A stretch of DNA of 64,000 nucleotides from NCBI RefSeq assembly GCF_900103655.1, contig NZ_FMXC01000001.1:172057-236056 (forward strand). The letters are read 5' to 3'. This DNA is from Lactobacillus kefiranofaciens. GTDB lineage: Bacteria > Bacillota > Bacilli > Lactobacillales > Lactobacillaceae. The notes beneath the pieces are model-generated. The model worked only from the letters and a program-made list of their open reading frames with translations, was not told the origin of the DNA and searched no databases. Made by a program: the position numbers and the translations under genes. Positions 49,564 to 58,251 of the stretch are shown here, in pieces (the stretch's first letter is position 1; every line of letters begins with the position of its first letter).

Positions 49564-49974
49564 ATGGATGTATTATTTTTTAGCACAATTGCTGATCAAA
49601 TTAAAAAGGAAATAAATCACAAATGTGGTCTGAATATTTCACAAACTAGAATACTCTTATTTTTTGATCAAAATGATAATAGGGCTCTAACAATGGGGAA
49701 ACTAGCTGGGGCACTTAATATTTCACTTTCTACCTTAAGCCGTCAGTTGCAGCAAAAGAAAACCAAAAGCTTTATTAAAATTATACGTTCTGAAAAGGAT
49801 TCAAGCAAAATTGTAAAATTAAGCTCTGAAGGACTTAATAAAGCAAGTGAATTAAAAAAAGCACTTAATCAAATTGAACGCTCTTTGTTTGTATACCTAG
49901 ATCAAGATGCTTCAGCTTTGTTTATTAAGCAGTTAGAAAAAATAGCGCATAGCTCTACTAGTGAAAGAATGTAA
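49564..49974 (+). CDS. MarR-like transcriptional regulator
   Basis: A 136-aa winged-helix protein: helices, then MGKLAGALNISLSTLSRQLQ (DNA-recognition HTH, residues 46-65) and a wing with IKIIRSEKDSSKIVKLSSEG. The upstream 270-base gap (49297-49563) holds two copies of TGTTTCACA (around 49403 and 49441) and a TGATAAAATA -10-like box, but no clear operator. Target unknown. Confidence 0.8.
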   Translation: MDVLFFSTIADQIKKEINHKCGLNISQTRILLFFDQNDNRALTMGKLAGALNISLSTLSRQLQQKKTKSFIKIIRSEKDSSKIVKLSSEGLNKASELKKALNQIERSLFVYLDQDASALFIKQLEKIAHSSTSERM

Positions 49975-50052
49975 TAGGGTGCGAAAGCAGATACTTTTAT
50001 GCTATAATTTTCTTATATTATATAAACTTTAAATTAAGAAGGGTTAATTAAA

Positions 50053-50934
50053 TTGAAAATCGCATTAGTTACCGACAGTACTAGTGTCTTAACCGAGCAA
50101 GAAGCTAAGGAGAATAATATTAATATCGTTCCTATCCCCGTTATTATTGGAGATAAAGAATATATGGAAGGCATAAATATTACTTCAACACAGCTTTTTG
50201 AAATGCAAAGACAAGGTGCTGCTTTTCCTAAAACTTCCCAACCCAGCATGGGAGAAATGATTGAATTATTTAATAAACTTCATAGTGAAGACTATGAGGC
50301 CATTATTGTTATCACTTTGTCTAGTGGCATTTCTGGTTTTTATCAAAATCTAGTTAATATGAAGCATAATAATCCTGAGTATAATTTATACCCATATGAT
50401 TCTAAGATGACGGTAAGGTTACAGGGGTATTTGGTATTAGCAGCTGCTAAGATGATTAAAAGTGGCATGGAGCCAGAAGTTATTCTGAAGAAATTGGATG
50501 AAATTCGTAAAACAATCGATGAATTCTTTGTGGTAGATGATCTTAAGAACCTTAGTCGTGGCGGACGATTAAGTAATGCTGGAGCATTTATTGGGACGAT
50601 GTTGCAGATTAAGCCACTTCTTACTTTTAATGAAGATGGTAAGATTGTTGCATTTGATAAGATTAGATCATTAAAGCGAGCTGTATCAAAAGTCGAAAAA
50701 CTTACGTTAGAAAAGACAGCACAATTGTCGTATAAAGATAAACTACGATTATTTGTTTTCCATTCTAATGATCTTAAACAAGCTGAAGAGATTAAAGAAT
50801 TTATTAATACTAATTTTCCAGGTAAACCTGTTGATGTAGCTGAGTTTAGTCCAGTGATTGCTACTCACTTAGGTGAAAAATCGATTGCTATTGCTTGGAT
50901 GATAGACATTGAGAAATTAGATTTAACTAAATAG
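50053..50934 (+). CDS. DegV family fatty-acid-binding protein
   Basis: A 293-aa protein, TTG start behind AAGAAGGG. The DegV fold is marked by LVTDSTSVLT, PKTSQPSMGE and DDLKNLSRGGRLSNAGAFIGTML, which line the fatty-acid pocket. Members hand exogenous fatty acids to FakA kinase; no fakA is in the window. Confidence 0.9.
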   Translation: MKIALVTDSTSVLTEQEAKENNINIVPIPVIIGDKEYMEGINITSTQLFEMQRQGAAFPKTSQPSMGEMIELFNKLHSEDYEAIIVITLSSGISGFYQNLVNMKHNNPEYNLYPYDSKMTVRLQGYLVLAAAKMIKSGMEPEVILKKLDEIRKTIDEFFVVDDLKNLSRGGRLSNAGAFIGTMLQIKPLLTFNEDGKIVAFDKIRSLKRAVSKVEKLTLEKTAQLSYKDKLRLFVFHSNDLKQAEEIKEFINTNFPGKPVDVAEFSPVIATHLGEKSIAIAWMIDIEKLDLTK

Positions 50935-50938
50935 AGTC

Positions 50939-50972
50939 AAAGAGATTAGGATTAAAGTCCTATTCTTTTTTA
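50939..50972 (+). terminator. degV terminator
   Basis: An imperfect hairpin ATTAGGA/TCCTAT with flanking AAGAG and CTTTTTT. Confidence 0.7.
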
Positions 50973-50984
50973 TTTAAAATTATA

Positions 50985-51036
50985 ATAGCATATTTATTAT
51001 GGCTATTAAAGCCACTAGTGATAATAAATATGCTAT
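50985..51036. repeat. Long intergenic inverted repeat
   Basis: ATAGCATATTTATTA (50985-50999) and TAATAAATATGCTAT (51022-51036) are perfect 15-bp arms. The loop itself contains a GGCT/AGCC hairpin (51001-51013). It lies in the convergent gap between degV and the recombinase and lacks the T tract of a normal terminator. Confidence 0.8.
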
Positions 51037-51087
51037 CAAGATCTTAAAAGTATTGAGACTTTACAATAGTAAAAATATTATGGCAAA

Positions 51088-51112
51088 TCAAAAAAGTGTT
51101 GATATTTCAACA
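51088..51112 (-). terminator. xerS terminator
   Basis: On the minus strand, TAGTGTTGA and TCAACAC arms with a short loop, followed by TTTTTTG. Confidence 0.8.
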
Positions 51113-52183
51113 CTAGTCTTTATTTAGCTTAGAAATTTCATTTAATGCATCACGTTGCTTTTCTTGATCAACATGTGTATATAGGTCAGTCGCTGTTGTT
51201 CCTTTTTGTCCCAACTGTTGGGCAACTAAAACTTGGTCCTTAGTCACACTATATAATTCTGAAGCTAACGTGTGACGTAACTTATGCGGTGTAAGAGGGT
51301 GTCCAAAGGCGGTGGAATATTTACTGACCATTCTTTCAATTGCATTAGAAGTCATTCTCCGTGTTTGACTATGCCAGCGCGTAAGAAAGAATGCTGTTTG
51401 TCTCGAATCAGCCGCGTAGCGCTTGTCTCGAATATTTTTATAAGCATTAATATAATTCAGCGTCCATTCCGCAATTGGCACGCTGTCTTTTTGTCCGCCT
51501 TTTCGAGTAACATCTAGGACTGCATCTTTTAAATTCAGATCTTGTAGATCAACGCCTGCACATTCAGACACTCGGATACCGGTTCCTAAAATTAAAGCGA
51601 TAATTGCCATATCACGTTCTTTATTTCTTTTGAAGCCTGGTTTAGCTTGCTGATTACATGTAGTCTCATAATCATGGGCAATAAAATCTAAAAATTCAAA
51701 CTTAAGCTTGCCTGTATACATGTGAGATTCTAAGACGTGTGCACGATAATTTAAAGTTTTCGTATCATTTAATGAGTGAATGCGAAGCATTACGTTATGT
51801 TCAAAATAAGGTTGCCCATCATTATTTTCAGCAACTGTAATGGTTAAAAATTTAAACAGGGAACGAAGAGCATTAATTGAACGATTAATCGTAGTAGGAG
51901 AGCTTAGGTGTCCCTGTTTATTTTTAGTATGACCAAGATAATCGATATAAAGCATAATGTCATTGCGAGTTAAATGAGCTAAGGTATCGGTTGTAACGTG
52001 TAAATTATTGGAAGCGTTAGAAATACCTTCTTGACGTAACCAGTCAAAAAAACGCCGAAACTCTGCTAAATATTGATAGGTAGTCGTAAGTGAATGCTGC
52101 GTTTCAAAATTGTATTGCTTGACATAATCTGGCGCTTTTTTGAGTTCAATTTTGATTAATTCTAAGCATTTGGCAGTTTCCAT
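51113..52183 (-). CDS. xerS: XerS-like tyrosine recombinase
   Basis: 356 aa, the exact size of streptococcal XerS. The N-terminal SAM-like core-binding domain (residues 30-150) includes FRRFFDWLRQEGISNA and NALRSLFKFLT. The catalytic domain has Arg in GTGIRVSECAGVDLQDL, Lys in TRKGGQKDSVP, His-x-x-Arg in TPHKLRHTLASEL, a conserved His replaced by Gln at QLGQKG, and the Tyr in TDLYTHVDQ. It resembles a chromosome-dimer resolvase more than a phage integrase. No phage genes are near. Confidence 0.85.
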   Translation of the reverse strand: METAKCLELIKIELKKAPDYVKQYNFETQHSLTTTYQYLAEFRRFFDWLRQEGISNASNNLHVTTDTLAHLTRNDIMLYIDYLGHTKNKQGHLSSPTTINRSINALRSLFKFLTITVAENNDGQPYFEHNVMLRIHSLNDTKTLNYRAHVLESHMYTGKLKFEFLDFIAHDYETTCNQQAKPGFKRNKERDMAIIALILGTGIRVSECAGVDLQDLNLKDAVLDVTRKGGQKDSVPIAEWTLNYINAYKNIRDKRYAADSRQTAFFLTRWHSQTRRMTSNAIERMVSKYSTAFGHPLTPHKLRHTLASELYSVTKDQVLVAQQLGQKGTTATDLYTHVDQEKQRDALNEISKLNKD

Positions 52184-52212
52184 AAATCATTCTCCTTCAA
52201 ACTGATGTTCAA

Positions 52213-52242
52213 ATTATATCATAGGGCATCCCACAAAAACAA
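52213..52242 (-). promoter_or_regulatory. Promoter of the xerS-like gene
   Basis: On the minus strand, TTGTTT is 18 bases from TATAAT, with the extended element TGATATAAT. It lies between the preceding terminator and the gene, so xerS appears to be transcribed independently of the upstream RNA. Confidence 0.6.
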
Positions 52243-52516
52243 AAAACACCTATCTAATCCAGATAGGTGGCAAAATAGCTAAATTAAATTAAGTACTCCT
52301 GTTGAAAACAATAATATCTATAGTAATATTGTAAAGCAACATTTATAAATAACATGACCTAGCAAACCATGTCACTATAACTGGGATACCAGCAACGCTG
52401 TAAAAACTCTCCGCATTCCAGTTATAGCAACTCTGATTGAATATTTATCAAGATTGGCGTTTAACAAAACAATTCTGACAAATAAAGCTAATTGTATGGT
52501 ACAAGAAGCCTTCACC
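52238..52516 (-). ncRNA. Candidate structured small RNA upstream of xerS
   Basis: No coding frame fits this stretch. On the minus strand a promoter (52522-52550) leads to about 280 nt ending in a hairpin with T tract. Inside is a 13-bp stem with one G-U, formed by CTATAACTGG (52418-52427 arm) and CCAGTTATAG (52375-52384 arm), whose loop contains a CAGC/GCTG mini-hairpin. A second stem, ACATG/CATGT, follows. A named Rfam family was not recognised. Confidence 0.5.
52247..52269 (-). terminator. Terminator of the candidate RNA upstream of xerS
   Basis: CACCTATCT and AGATAGGTG are perfect 9-bp arms around AATCC; read on the minus strand they are followed by TTTTTTGTTTTTG. Confidence 0.85.
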
Positions 52517-52521
52517 TGCTT

Positions 52522-52550
52522 ATTTTAAGCTGTTTATAAATAATGATCAA
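52522..52550 (-). promoter_or_regulatory. Promoter of the candidate RNA upstream of xerS
   Basis: On the minus strand, TTGATC (52550-52545) is 17 bases from TAAAAT (52527-52522). Confidence 0.55.
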
Positions 52551-52685
52551 GCAAAAAACAACAATTAGCCTAAATATTTTTATTTCTGAATTAGTTTATA
52601 GATTAACTTGTGTCTAATTGTCGTATTTTAGGCATAAAAATTGTACAATAAAATAAGTATAATACAGTGAGATGAGGGAAATACG

Positions 52686-53141
52686 ATGACAGAAGAAATC
52701 GAAGTAAATTTTCAGGCTAAAAATCCTAGTGGAATTAAGTTATTAAATCGTTTATATGATGGGCACTTGGTATTAAATGATCTTGGCGTTCGGCTTGATG
52801 AACAGCTAAATAATGAAGATGAAGAACTAACAGTGCCAACTCAAGAAGATGTAGATAATTTGAGCGATACCTTTGGCAAAACGGTTGAAGCCTTCAGCGA
52901 TATTACCGATGCTTATGGTGATGTTAATAGCTTCGCGGACAATTTTGCGGGTTCAACCAAAAATTTTGCAGAGAAATTGATTACTGAGATGGTTGACTTT
53001 AATAACGGGATCGCAGATATTGGCGATACCGAAGGTGGACTTGAGAACTATGATAATGATAAGCTCAATGAATGGGTTAACCAATTAATGAGTGATATTG
53101 TTAAAACCAATGATGCTTTTCATATTTTAGTTAACGAATAA
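52686..53141 (+). CDS. Hypothetical acidic protein
   Basis: A 151-aa protein, not recognised. It is strongly acidic and soluble with mostly helical segments (NRLYDGHLVLNDLGVRLDEQL, then TFGKTVEAFSDITDAYGDVNS). No membrane segment or Cys. It has its own AGATGAGGG ribosome-binding site and a -10-like TATAAT about 25 bases upstream. It stands alone between the xerS region and a convergent lipoprotein gene. Confidence 0.7.
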   Translation: MTEEIEVNFQAKNPSGIKLLNRLYDGHLVLNDLGVRLDEQLNNEDEELTVPTQEDVDNLSDTFGKTVEAFSDITDAYGDVNSFADNFAGSTKNFAEKLITEMVDFNNGIADIGDTEGGLENYDNDKLNEWVNQLMSDIVKTNDAFHILVNE

Positions 53142-53156
53142 GAACAAATTTTTATA

Positions 53157-53188
53157 ATAAGAGCCCCATTCAAAAAATGAGGCTTTTA
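53157..53188. terminator. Bidirectional terminator
   Basis: AAGAGCCCCATT and AATGAGGCTTTT arms with one mismatch, shared by the convergent genes at 52686-53141 and 53194-53799. Confidence 0.8.
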
Positions 53189-53193
53189 TTATG

Positions 53194-53799
53194 CTATTTC
53201 AGACTAGCAACTGGATAAACTGTATAGTCTGCACGATAAGCAAATAATCTGTGTCCATCAATTACAAACTGAGTTGAATTTTTCATATCACTCTTATGAA
53301 TGGAAACACTTTTACCAGCAAACACAGCGATTGGCATCCCTAATTGACTTCTGATCATTACGATTTTAGATTGACCATTCCAATCATTTTTGAAGTTCTG
53401 GTACATAGTGTTTAAAAGAGGAACAGCACGATTTTGATCATCAATCTTAACATGTTTATTGAATGCGTCTTCATAATTCTTCAAACCCTCATAGGCGATT
53501 AAAGTAGAACCAACATGAGTCATACGCTGATGACCATAATCAACATCAATTACACTAGAATTTTCTTTTCCTTTATCGTCTTTTTGGGACATCTTTTTAT
53601 CAGTATGGATGTTAACTGATTTGGCCTTAATTTGATCAATTTTTTGACCATTGGAATCGTAAGTTGAAACAGTCAATGGCAGTGCACCAATCTTAGAACG
53701 CATCGATAGTTCCCAGTTTTGAAAATTACTACAACCAGAAAGAGTAAACAGTAGTATTCCTAAACTGAAAAATAAAGTGATTTTCTTTTTTATGTTCAT
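53194..53799 (-). CDS. DUF5052-like lipoprotein
   Basis: A 201-aa precursor with a lipoprotein signal peptide: basic start MNIKKK, hydrophobic core and lipobox LSGC (Cys about residue 23). The mature part contains GALPLTVSTYDSNGQ and VGSTLIAYEGL, which match my recollection of the DUF5052 lipoproteins of lactobacilli. Function unknown; anchored on the outer face of the membrane. Confidence 0.75.
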   Translation of the reverse strand: MNIKKKITLFFSLGILLFTLSGCSNFQNWELSMRSKIGALPLTVSTYDSNGQKIDQIKAKSVNIHTDKKMSQKDDKGKENSSVIDVDYGHQRMTHVGSTLIAYEGLKNYEDAFNKHVKIDDQNRAVPLLNTMYQNFKNDWNGQSKIVMIRSQLGMPIAVFAGKSVSIHKSDMKNSTQFVIDGHRLFAYRADYTVYPVASLK

Positions 53800-53861
53800 T
53801 TTAAGCTTCCTCGTATTAATACTAATTTATTACAAGCTAATTTTATCATTGTAGGAATGCA

Positions 53862-53886
53862 AAAAGCACTGAAAAATTCAGTGCTT
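53862..53886 (-). terminator. Terminator of the GH25 lysozyme gene
   Basis: AAGCACTGAA and TTCAGTGCTT form a perfect 10-bp stem; the minus strand continues with TTTTTG. Confidence 0.85.
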
Positions 53887-53903
53887 AGTTGTTCTTAATT
53901 AAG

Positions 53904-55052
53904 TTAAAAATTGCTTGCCTTAACATAGGCATTTTTGCCAACTCGATAGTAGGCTTCATTATTGATGTAATGCTTAGGACCATAGGTTTTGACTGGAGCT
54001 CCTTTTCGATAACCTTTCCAGCTAGAATTGAGTGATCCATCATTTTTATAAACGTTTATATCAGATTTAGCTTTACGTGCATTACCAAGAACATTGCTTG
54101 ACATTACATACTTGTTTTCATCAATTCTAACAACTGATTTGCCATTTTTTAATTTGGTTTTGCCACCATAGTAAGTAATTGTGCTATACGCTTTATAAAC
54201 TTCACCCGTACGTTGTCCATCACTGCTATAGACATAAGCTTTGTACATTACTTTGCCAGTGTGCTTAGTATTCTTATTAGTCGGCGCTTGAGAAACTGCA
54301 GTATTCGAGATGGATAAAGGTAGAATAGTTACGTTACCGTCAGTTGACATCCCTTTCCAATTATCTGTATATTGCCAGATTGCAACGCCTTCCATTGAAG
54401 GGAAGTACTTAAAGTTGGGTTTATCAACTCGTCCTGAAATTGCATAAGCAGCTACCCATAAGGAATTAGGATATTTTTCGACGATTGAAGGGGTATTGAT
54501 GTTGTTTTGTAAAACAGATGAACTTGCGTAGAGCAGAGGTTGATAACCAGCCGATTTGATTTCGTCCATAAAAGCAATAATCGCCTTAGCTGTTACATTT
54601 TTACCGTTAGTGATTACATTCCCTTGGCCGGTCTCATAGTCACAGGCTAAATATGAACCTTTAGGTAACCCTAATGCTTGGGCAGAAGAAATTGCATACT
54701 TGGCTTCTTTTTTTGCAAGGGATGCATTAGAACTAAACGTAGCAAAATGATAGCCCATTGGCATCATATCATTAGCAATTGCTGATTTAATTTGACTAGC
54801 TCCTTTAGGATTACGATAATTAGTGCCTTCACTTACTTTTACAATAGCAAATTGTGAACCAGCTTTAGCGTGAGCGGTTAAATCTGCGCTTTGATAACTA
54901 GCTACGTCAATACCTAATTCTTTAGCAGCTACAGAAATTGCAGAGGCTTGAACAAATTGGTGAGTGGAAATAAGATTAGGGATAATATTCATTCCGGTAG
55001 TAGTTAACATAGCAGCACAGGCTAATTTGATGATAGTTTTCTTTTTAAACAA
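53904..55052 (-). CDS. GH25 lysozyme with C-terminal SLAP-type domains
   Basis: A 382-aa secreted muramidase. Signal peptide to about residue 36 (VQASA). GH25 domain, residues 43-240: GIDVASYQ and the catalytic pair in CDYETG, then GVAIWQYTDNW. The last 120 residues hold two repeats of the SLAP surface-layer attachment type (KVMYKAYVYSSDGQ and DINVYKNDGSLN), which tether proteins to the lactobacillus wall. Likely role: cell-wall turnover. Confidence 0.88.
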   Translation of the reverse strand: MFKKKTIIKLACAAMLTTTGMNIIPNLISTHQFVQASAISVAAKELGIDVASYQSADLTAHAKAGSQFAIVKVSEGTNYRNPKGASQIKSAIANDMMPMGYHFATFSSNASLAKKEAKYAISSAQALGLPKGSYLACDYETGQGNVITNGKNVTAKAIIAFMDEIKSAGYQPLLYASSSVLQNNINTPSIVEKYPNSLWVAAYAISGRVDKPNFKYFPSMEGVAIWQYTDNWKGMSTDGNVTILPLSISNTAVSQAPTNKNTKHTGKVMYKAYVYSSDGQRTGEVYKAYSTITYYGGKTKLKNGKSVVRIDENKYVMSSNVLGNARKAKSDINVYKNDGSLNSSWKGYRKGAPVKTYGPKHYINNEAYYRVGKNAYVKASNF

Positions 55053-55322
55053 ATTAATTCCTCCATTATTGGTGGAGAGAGTTAATAGTATCTCTCACTT
55101 ATAATATCTAAATCTTATATATTATAGGTTACAGTGGTAAGTACCAAAAGACAATAGTAGAGATTGATTATTAATCAATTAGTAATAAGATAGAAATAAT
55201 TGCAATCAATTTGAGACATATAATGAATTTTAATAAGTATTATTATGTAAAACAAAATATAAAGATTTAAAATATAACTAGATGGACAGAGATGTTAACA
55301 GCAAGATATACGAGGAAAAAAT

Positions 55323-56255
55323 ATGAAACTAAGTACAAAAATAATGATTAGTTCATTAGCAGTTTTATTGATCAGTACTCCAGCCTTCAATACGTTATTG
55401 AATAGCACACCTGCTGACCAGGTAGTACATGCATCTAGTAGTACAGATATTAAATTAAGCTCTACTGGTAAGGTGCCTATCTTTAACAGTAAGGGTAATC
55501 AACTTAATGGACAATTTTTAAAAGGCGGCGAAGTAATCACTTCTTATGGCAAACCAGTGATAATAAGACATAAATATCAAAGAAGTGGCATCTTTCCAAC
55601 TGTAAAAATCGATGGAAAAAGTTATACTTCTTTAGGTGATGGAGGCTATATTCTTGTTAACCATACTGGTGGCTATACTGCTAAAGGAATGCGTATTGTA
55701 AGTAATGCGACAGTTTATAATGAAAAAGGAAAGAAATTATCTACATATCGTGGCAAGCATGCCGTTTTACTTAAAGGATCAACGATTAAATATGGTGGAG
55801 CAAAAAACTATAGTATTGCAAGTTCCTACTTCAAAGTTGGTCAAGGACGGTATGTTAGAGACGGTTATGTTCAAAAAATGAGTGGTAAACCGCTATTAAT
55901 CTTGAATCATAATACCTACGTATATGATAAACAAGGAAAACGCGTAAGCTATGAAGGAAAAAGAAAACTTCTTAATAATAGTGTAGTAACGACTAGTAGC
56001 AAAATTAGAGCTGCAAAGAGTGTAGATAAAAATTATTTTTATCAGAGTACTAATATTAAGAATAAAAATAAATTGACTTTTACTACTACTAAAATTAGGA
56101 GGCAAAATTGTGTAGCAATTGGCCGAAATAAGTATATTAAGATTAATAATCTTCGAACAGCTAATGGTATGATTTTGTTTACAAAGGGGCCAATTACCGT
56201 TACTTTAACTAATTCCAGAGCTGTATATGATGCAAATTTTAAGAAGACTGAATAA
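55323..56255 (+). CDS. Secreted SLAP-repeat surface protein
   Basis: A 310-aa protein with a signal peptide (cut probably after VVHAS, residue 38). The rest is made of about four degenerate SLAP-like units, marked by VPIFNSKGNQLNG, ATVYNEKGKKLSTYRG, TYVYDKQGKRVSYEG and RAVYDANFKK. No catalytic domain. It may be the shortened form of a longer protein, because SLAP-like sequence continues in another frame at 56276-56467. The 270-base gap before it (55053-55322) is AT-rich with no clear features. Confidence 0.75.
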   Translation: MKLSTKIMISSLAVLLISTPAFNTLLNSTPADQVVHASSSTDIKLSSTGKVPIFNSKGNQLNGQFLKGGEVITSYGKPVIIRHKYQRSGIFPTVKIDGKSYTSLGDGGYILVNHTGGYTAKGMRIVSNATVYNEKGKKLSTYRGKHAVLLKGSTIKYGGAKNYSIASSYFKVGQGRYVRDGYVQKMSGKPLLILNHNTYVYDKQGKRVSYEGKRKLLNNSVVTTSSKIRAAKSVDKNYFYQSTNIKNKNKLTFTTTKIRRQNCVAIGRNKYIKINNLRTANGMILFTKGPITVTLTNSRAVYDANFKKTE

Positions 56256-56275
56256 ATTATGTCAATCAATAAAAA

Positions 56276-56467
56276 GTGAAACTGGATAAAGTAGTAATTA
56301 ATAGTAGTTTAAGCGATTCACAACTGTATTTTAAAATTAAAGGAAGCGATAAGTTACTTTATTGGAGTGATTATGGTGAATATCCAGGTGCAATTCGAGC
56401 AGCTAATTTTAATCCTAACTACAATGAGGGTAATTATTCATTTTGGTTTAGACAGTTTATGGAATAA
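56276..56467 (+). pseudogene. Small ORF, probable remnant of a SLAP-type protein
   Basis: 63 codons from a GTG with no good ribosome-binding site. QLYFKIKGSDKLLYWSDYGEY resembles the end of a surface-protein domain, and the ORF follows the SLAP gene in a different frame after a stop at 56270. It is more likely a detached C-terminus than an independent gene. Its last codons overlap the promoter-like start of the small RNA candidate that follows. Confidence 0.4.
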
Positions 56468-56470
56468 ATT

Positions 56471-56572
56471 AGCATTGCTCATAGCTTTGAGGGATGCGTA
56501 CGTGAGTTACTAGTTTATTGTTATAAGATACAATGATAATATAAAAGCGAGACAGCAACTGCTATCTCGCTA
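56471..56572 (+). ncRNA. Candidate small RNA, copy A (GGGATGCGTA loop)
   Basis: Similarity with copy B at 58494-58600 runs from a GGAATAAATTA box (56461 on) through ATTGC and a hairpin CTCA/TGAG whose loop holds GAGGGATGCGTA (56489-56500), to an independent terminator 40 bases later. No coding frame explains the conservation. Function unknown. Confidence 0.45.
56546..56571. terminator. Bidirectional terminator
   Basis: AGCGAGACAGC and GCTATCTCGCT arms with one mismatch. It ends candidate RNA A on the plus strand and the SemiSWEET gene on the minus strand. Confidence 0.85.
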
Positions 56573-56576
56573 TATT

Positions 56577-56858
56577 TTAATGTAAACTAGTAAAAAAGGT
56601 AATTAACCCAAAGATTATTCCTGGAAGGTTAGCTATAAATAATGGCCAATCTTTCTTTTCACCTAGTACAGCATATAATACCCAAATCGTACAGTTGATT
56701 GCTGCAACTAGAGGCTGAATTGGATTGCCGTAATTTCCATTCAAATTATTGATAATCTGCGGAATATAGGAAACGTACATCAATACAGATAGTACTGATC
56801 CAATCCGTCCAATTCGTAAAACAGTTCGTCGATCTAATCCTTTAAATTTCTTCAACAA
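56577..56858 (-). CDS. SemiSWEET-type PQ-loop sugar transporter
   Basis: A 93-aa protein with three membrane helices. The PQ motif is in YVSYIPQI (helix 1) and the conserved Asn in LVAAINCTIWVLYA (helix 3 region), typical of bacterial SemiSWEETs, which dimerise to transport sugars. Substrate not predictable. Confidence 0.88.
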   Translation of the reverse strand: MLKKFKGLDRRTVLRIGRIGSVLSVLMYVSYIPQIINNLNGNYGNPIQPLVAAINCTIWVLYAVLGEKKDWPLFIANLPGIIFGLITFFTSLH

Positions 56859-56961
56859 ATCTCTCCTTCATAATTTCATGTTAATAAAGATAGAGAATAA
56901 TTGCAAAAGTTAGACATCAAAAGGAGAGCTGCCTCGATTGAAAAACTCTCTTTTAAATCAC

Positions 56962-58165
56962 TTATTTTTCTTTATTAAAAACTAATAAATATAATGCAGC
57001 GGTAACTAGTTCAGCTAATCCCTGCATTAGAATAGCAACAGTGGAACCAAATTGTTGCACTATGATGCCACCTAAAAAGGAGCCGATTGGAATCATACAA
57101 TTGATAATGCTGCTATTAATCGTTTCTATTCGTCCTAAAATGCTCTTGTATTAATATTTGGAAATTGACATTCATGATGCTAATCCAAAAAGCACTGCTC
57201 AATGCAAATATTAAAGTCATCACAGGCATACTGCTGGTGATTAGTGCTTCAAGTATTACTGATAATCCTGCTAAAAAAGACAAAGGGTAACTATTTTCTC
57301 AAGTTTATTTTTGCCTAATGAAAAATTACTAACTACAGCACTGCCTAGTAATCCACCGATTGAAGAAATAAATTCTAAACTACCGTAACTAAGTGCTGAT
57401 CTACTTAGATAATGACTTGCAAAATAAGACATCCCTACAGAGGAAATACCATAAAATAAATTAGTTACAGCAAAGGGAATTATCAACGCTAAGATTCTAC
57501 CTTCATACCTCAAAACCTGCCATCCTTTGATTAAGTCTTTTAGGTAACTATCACTAAAATACTCTTCTTTTTTTAGTTAATAGCACTTTAGGTAAGTACA
57601 ACTTAGCATAGAAAGCCAAAGCAATTGCAAAAAATAATGCACTAATGATCATTGTCTTATTTAATGATAAATAGGTAATAAGGACAGTAGCTAAGGCATC
57701 TAGAAACAAGTCAAGGGCCCTATAGGTCATTTGAAAGAGACCATTAACTCTAGCTAATTCCGTTTTACTAATTATTGCTGGTAGGATTTTCTCTTCTGTC
57801 GGATAAATTAGGGTAGAACCAATAGCCGAAAGGATATATACCAATAATATTAGGATAATTACTTGCTGTTTAAAGAAAAATAAGCATACTGTCAAAATAC
57901 TGAGTATGATTTGACTAAACGTTACGTACTTAAGTAGCTTCTTTACGTGAACTCGATCAATTAACGGTCCAAAAATAAAGGCAAGCATGTCGATCGTTGA
58001 ATCAGCAATAAAAACTAGTGATAAGATCATTGGTGAATGATACGTCACTTTAAAATACCAAAGGATCGTCATATAAAAAAGCGAATCTGCGATATTAGTA
58101 GAAATTCGGCCAATTAGTAATTTCTTTACATTACTGTTTTCTATGTGAATTAAGTTTTTGAACAT
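56962..58165 (-). pseudogene. MFS transporter, broken by several frameshifts
   Basis: Originally about 400 aa with 12 membrane segments. The N-terminal half (57554-58165) is open up to an A7 run near 57570, after which the sequence resumes in another frame as the region EEYFSDSYLKDLIKGW and the ORF 57271-57513. Further shifts occur near 57275 and near 57145 (between IQEHF and GRIETINSS). The C-terminus ends at LLVFNKEK (stop 56962-56964). MDR-type efflux is likely. At least three breaks make a functional product improbable. Confidence 0.85.
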
Positions 58166-58251
58166 TTTCCCGTTCCTTTTTTAAAAATATCTTGATAGAA
58201 CAAGTACTTCTGAAAGTCAGGGAAAAGTTATCTATTTAATTTTAGTTAACA

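Noticed and set aside
51113..52183. Reading the tyrosine recombinase as a prophage or island integrase
   Set aside because: No phage, relaxase or attachment-site repeats are nearby, and length and motifs fit XerS better.
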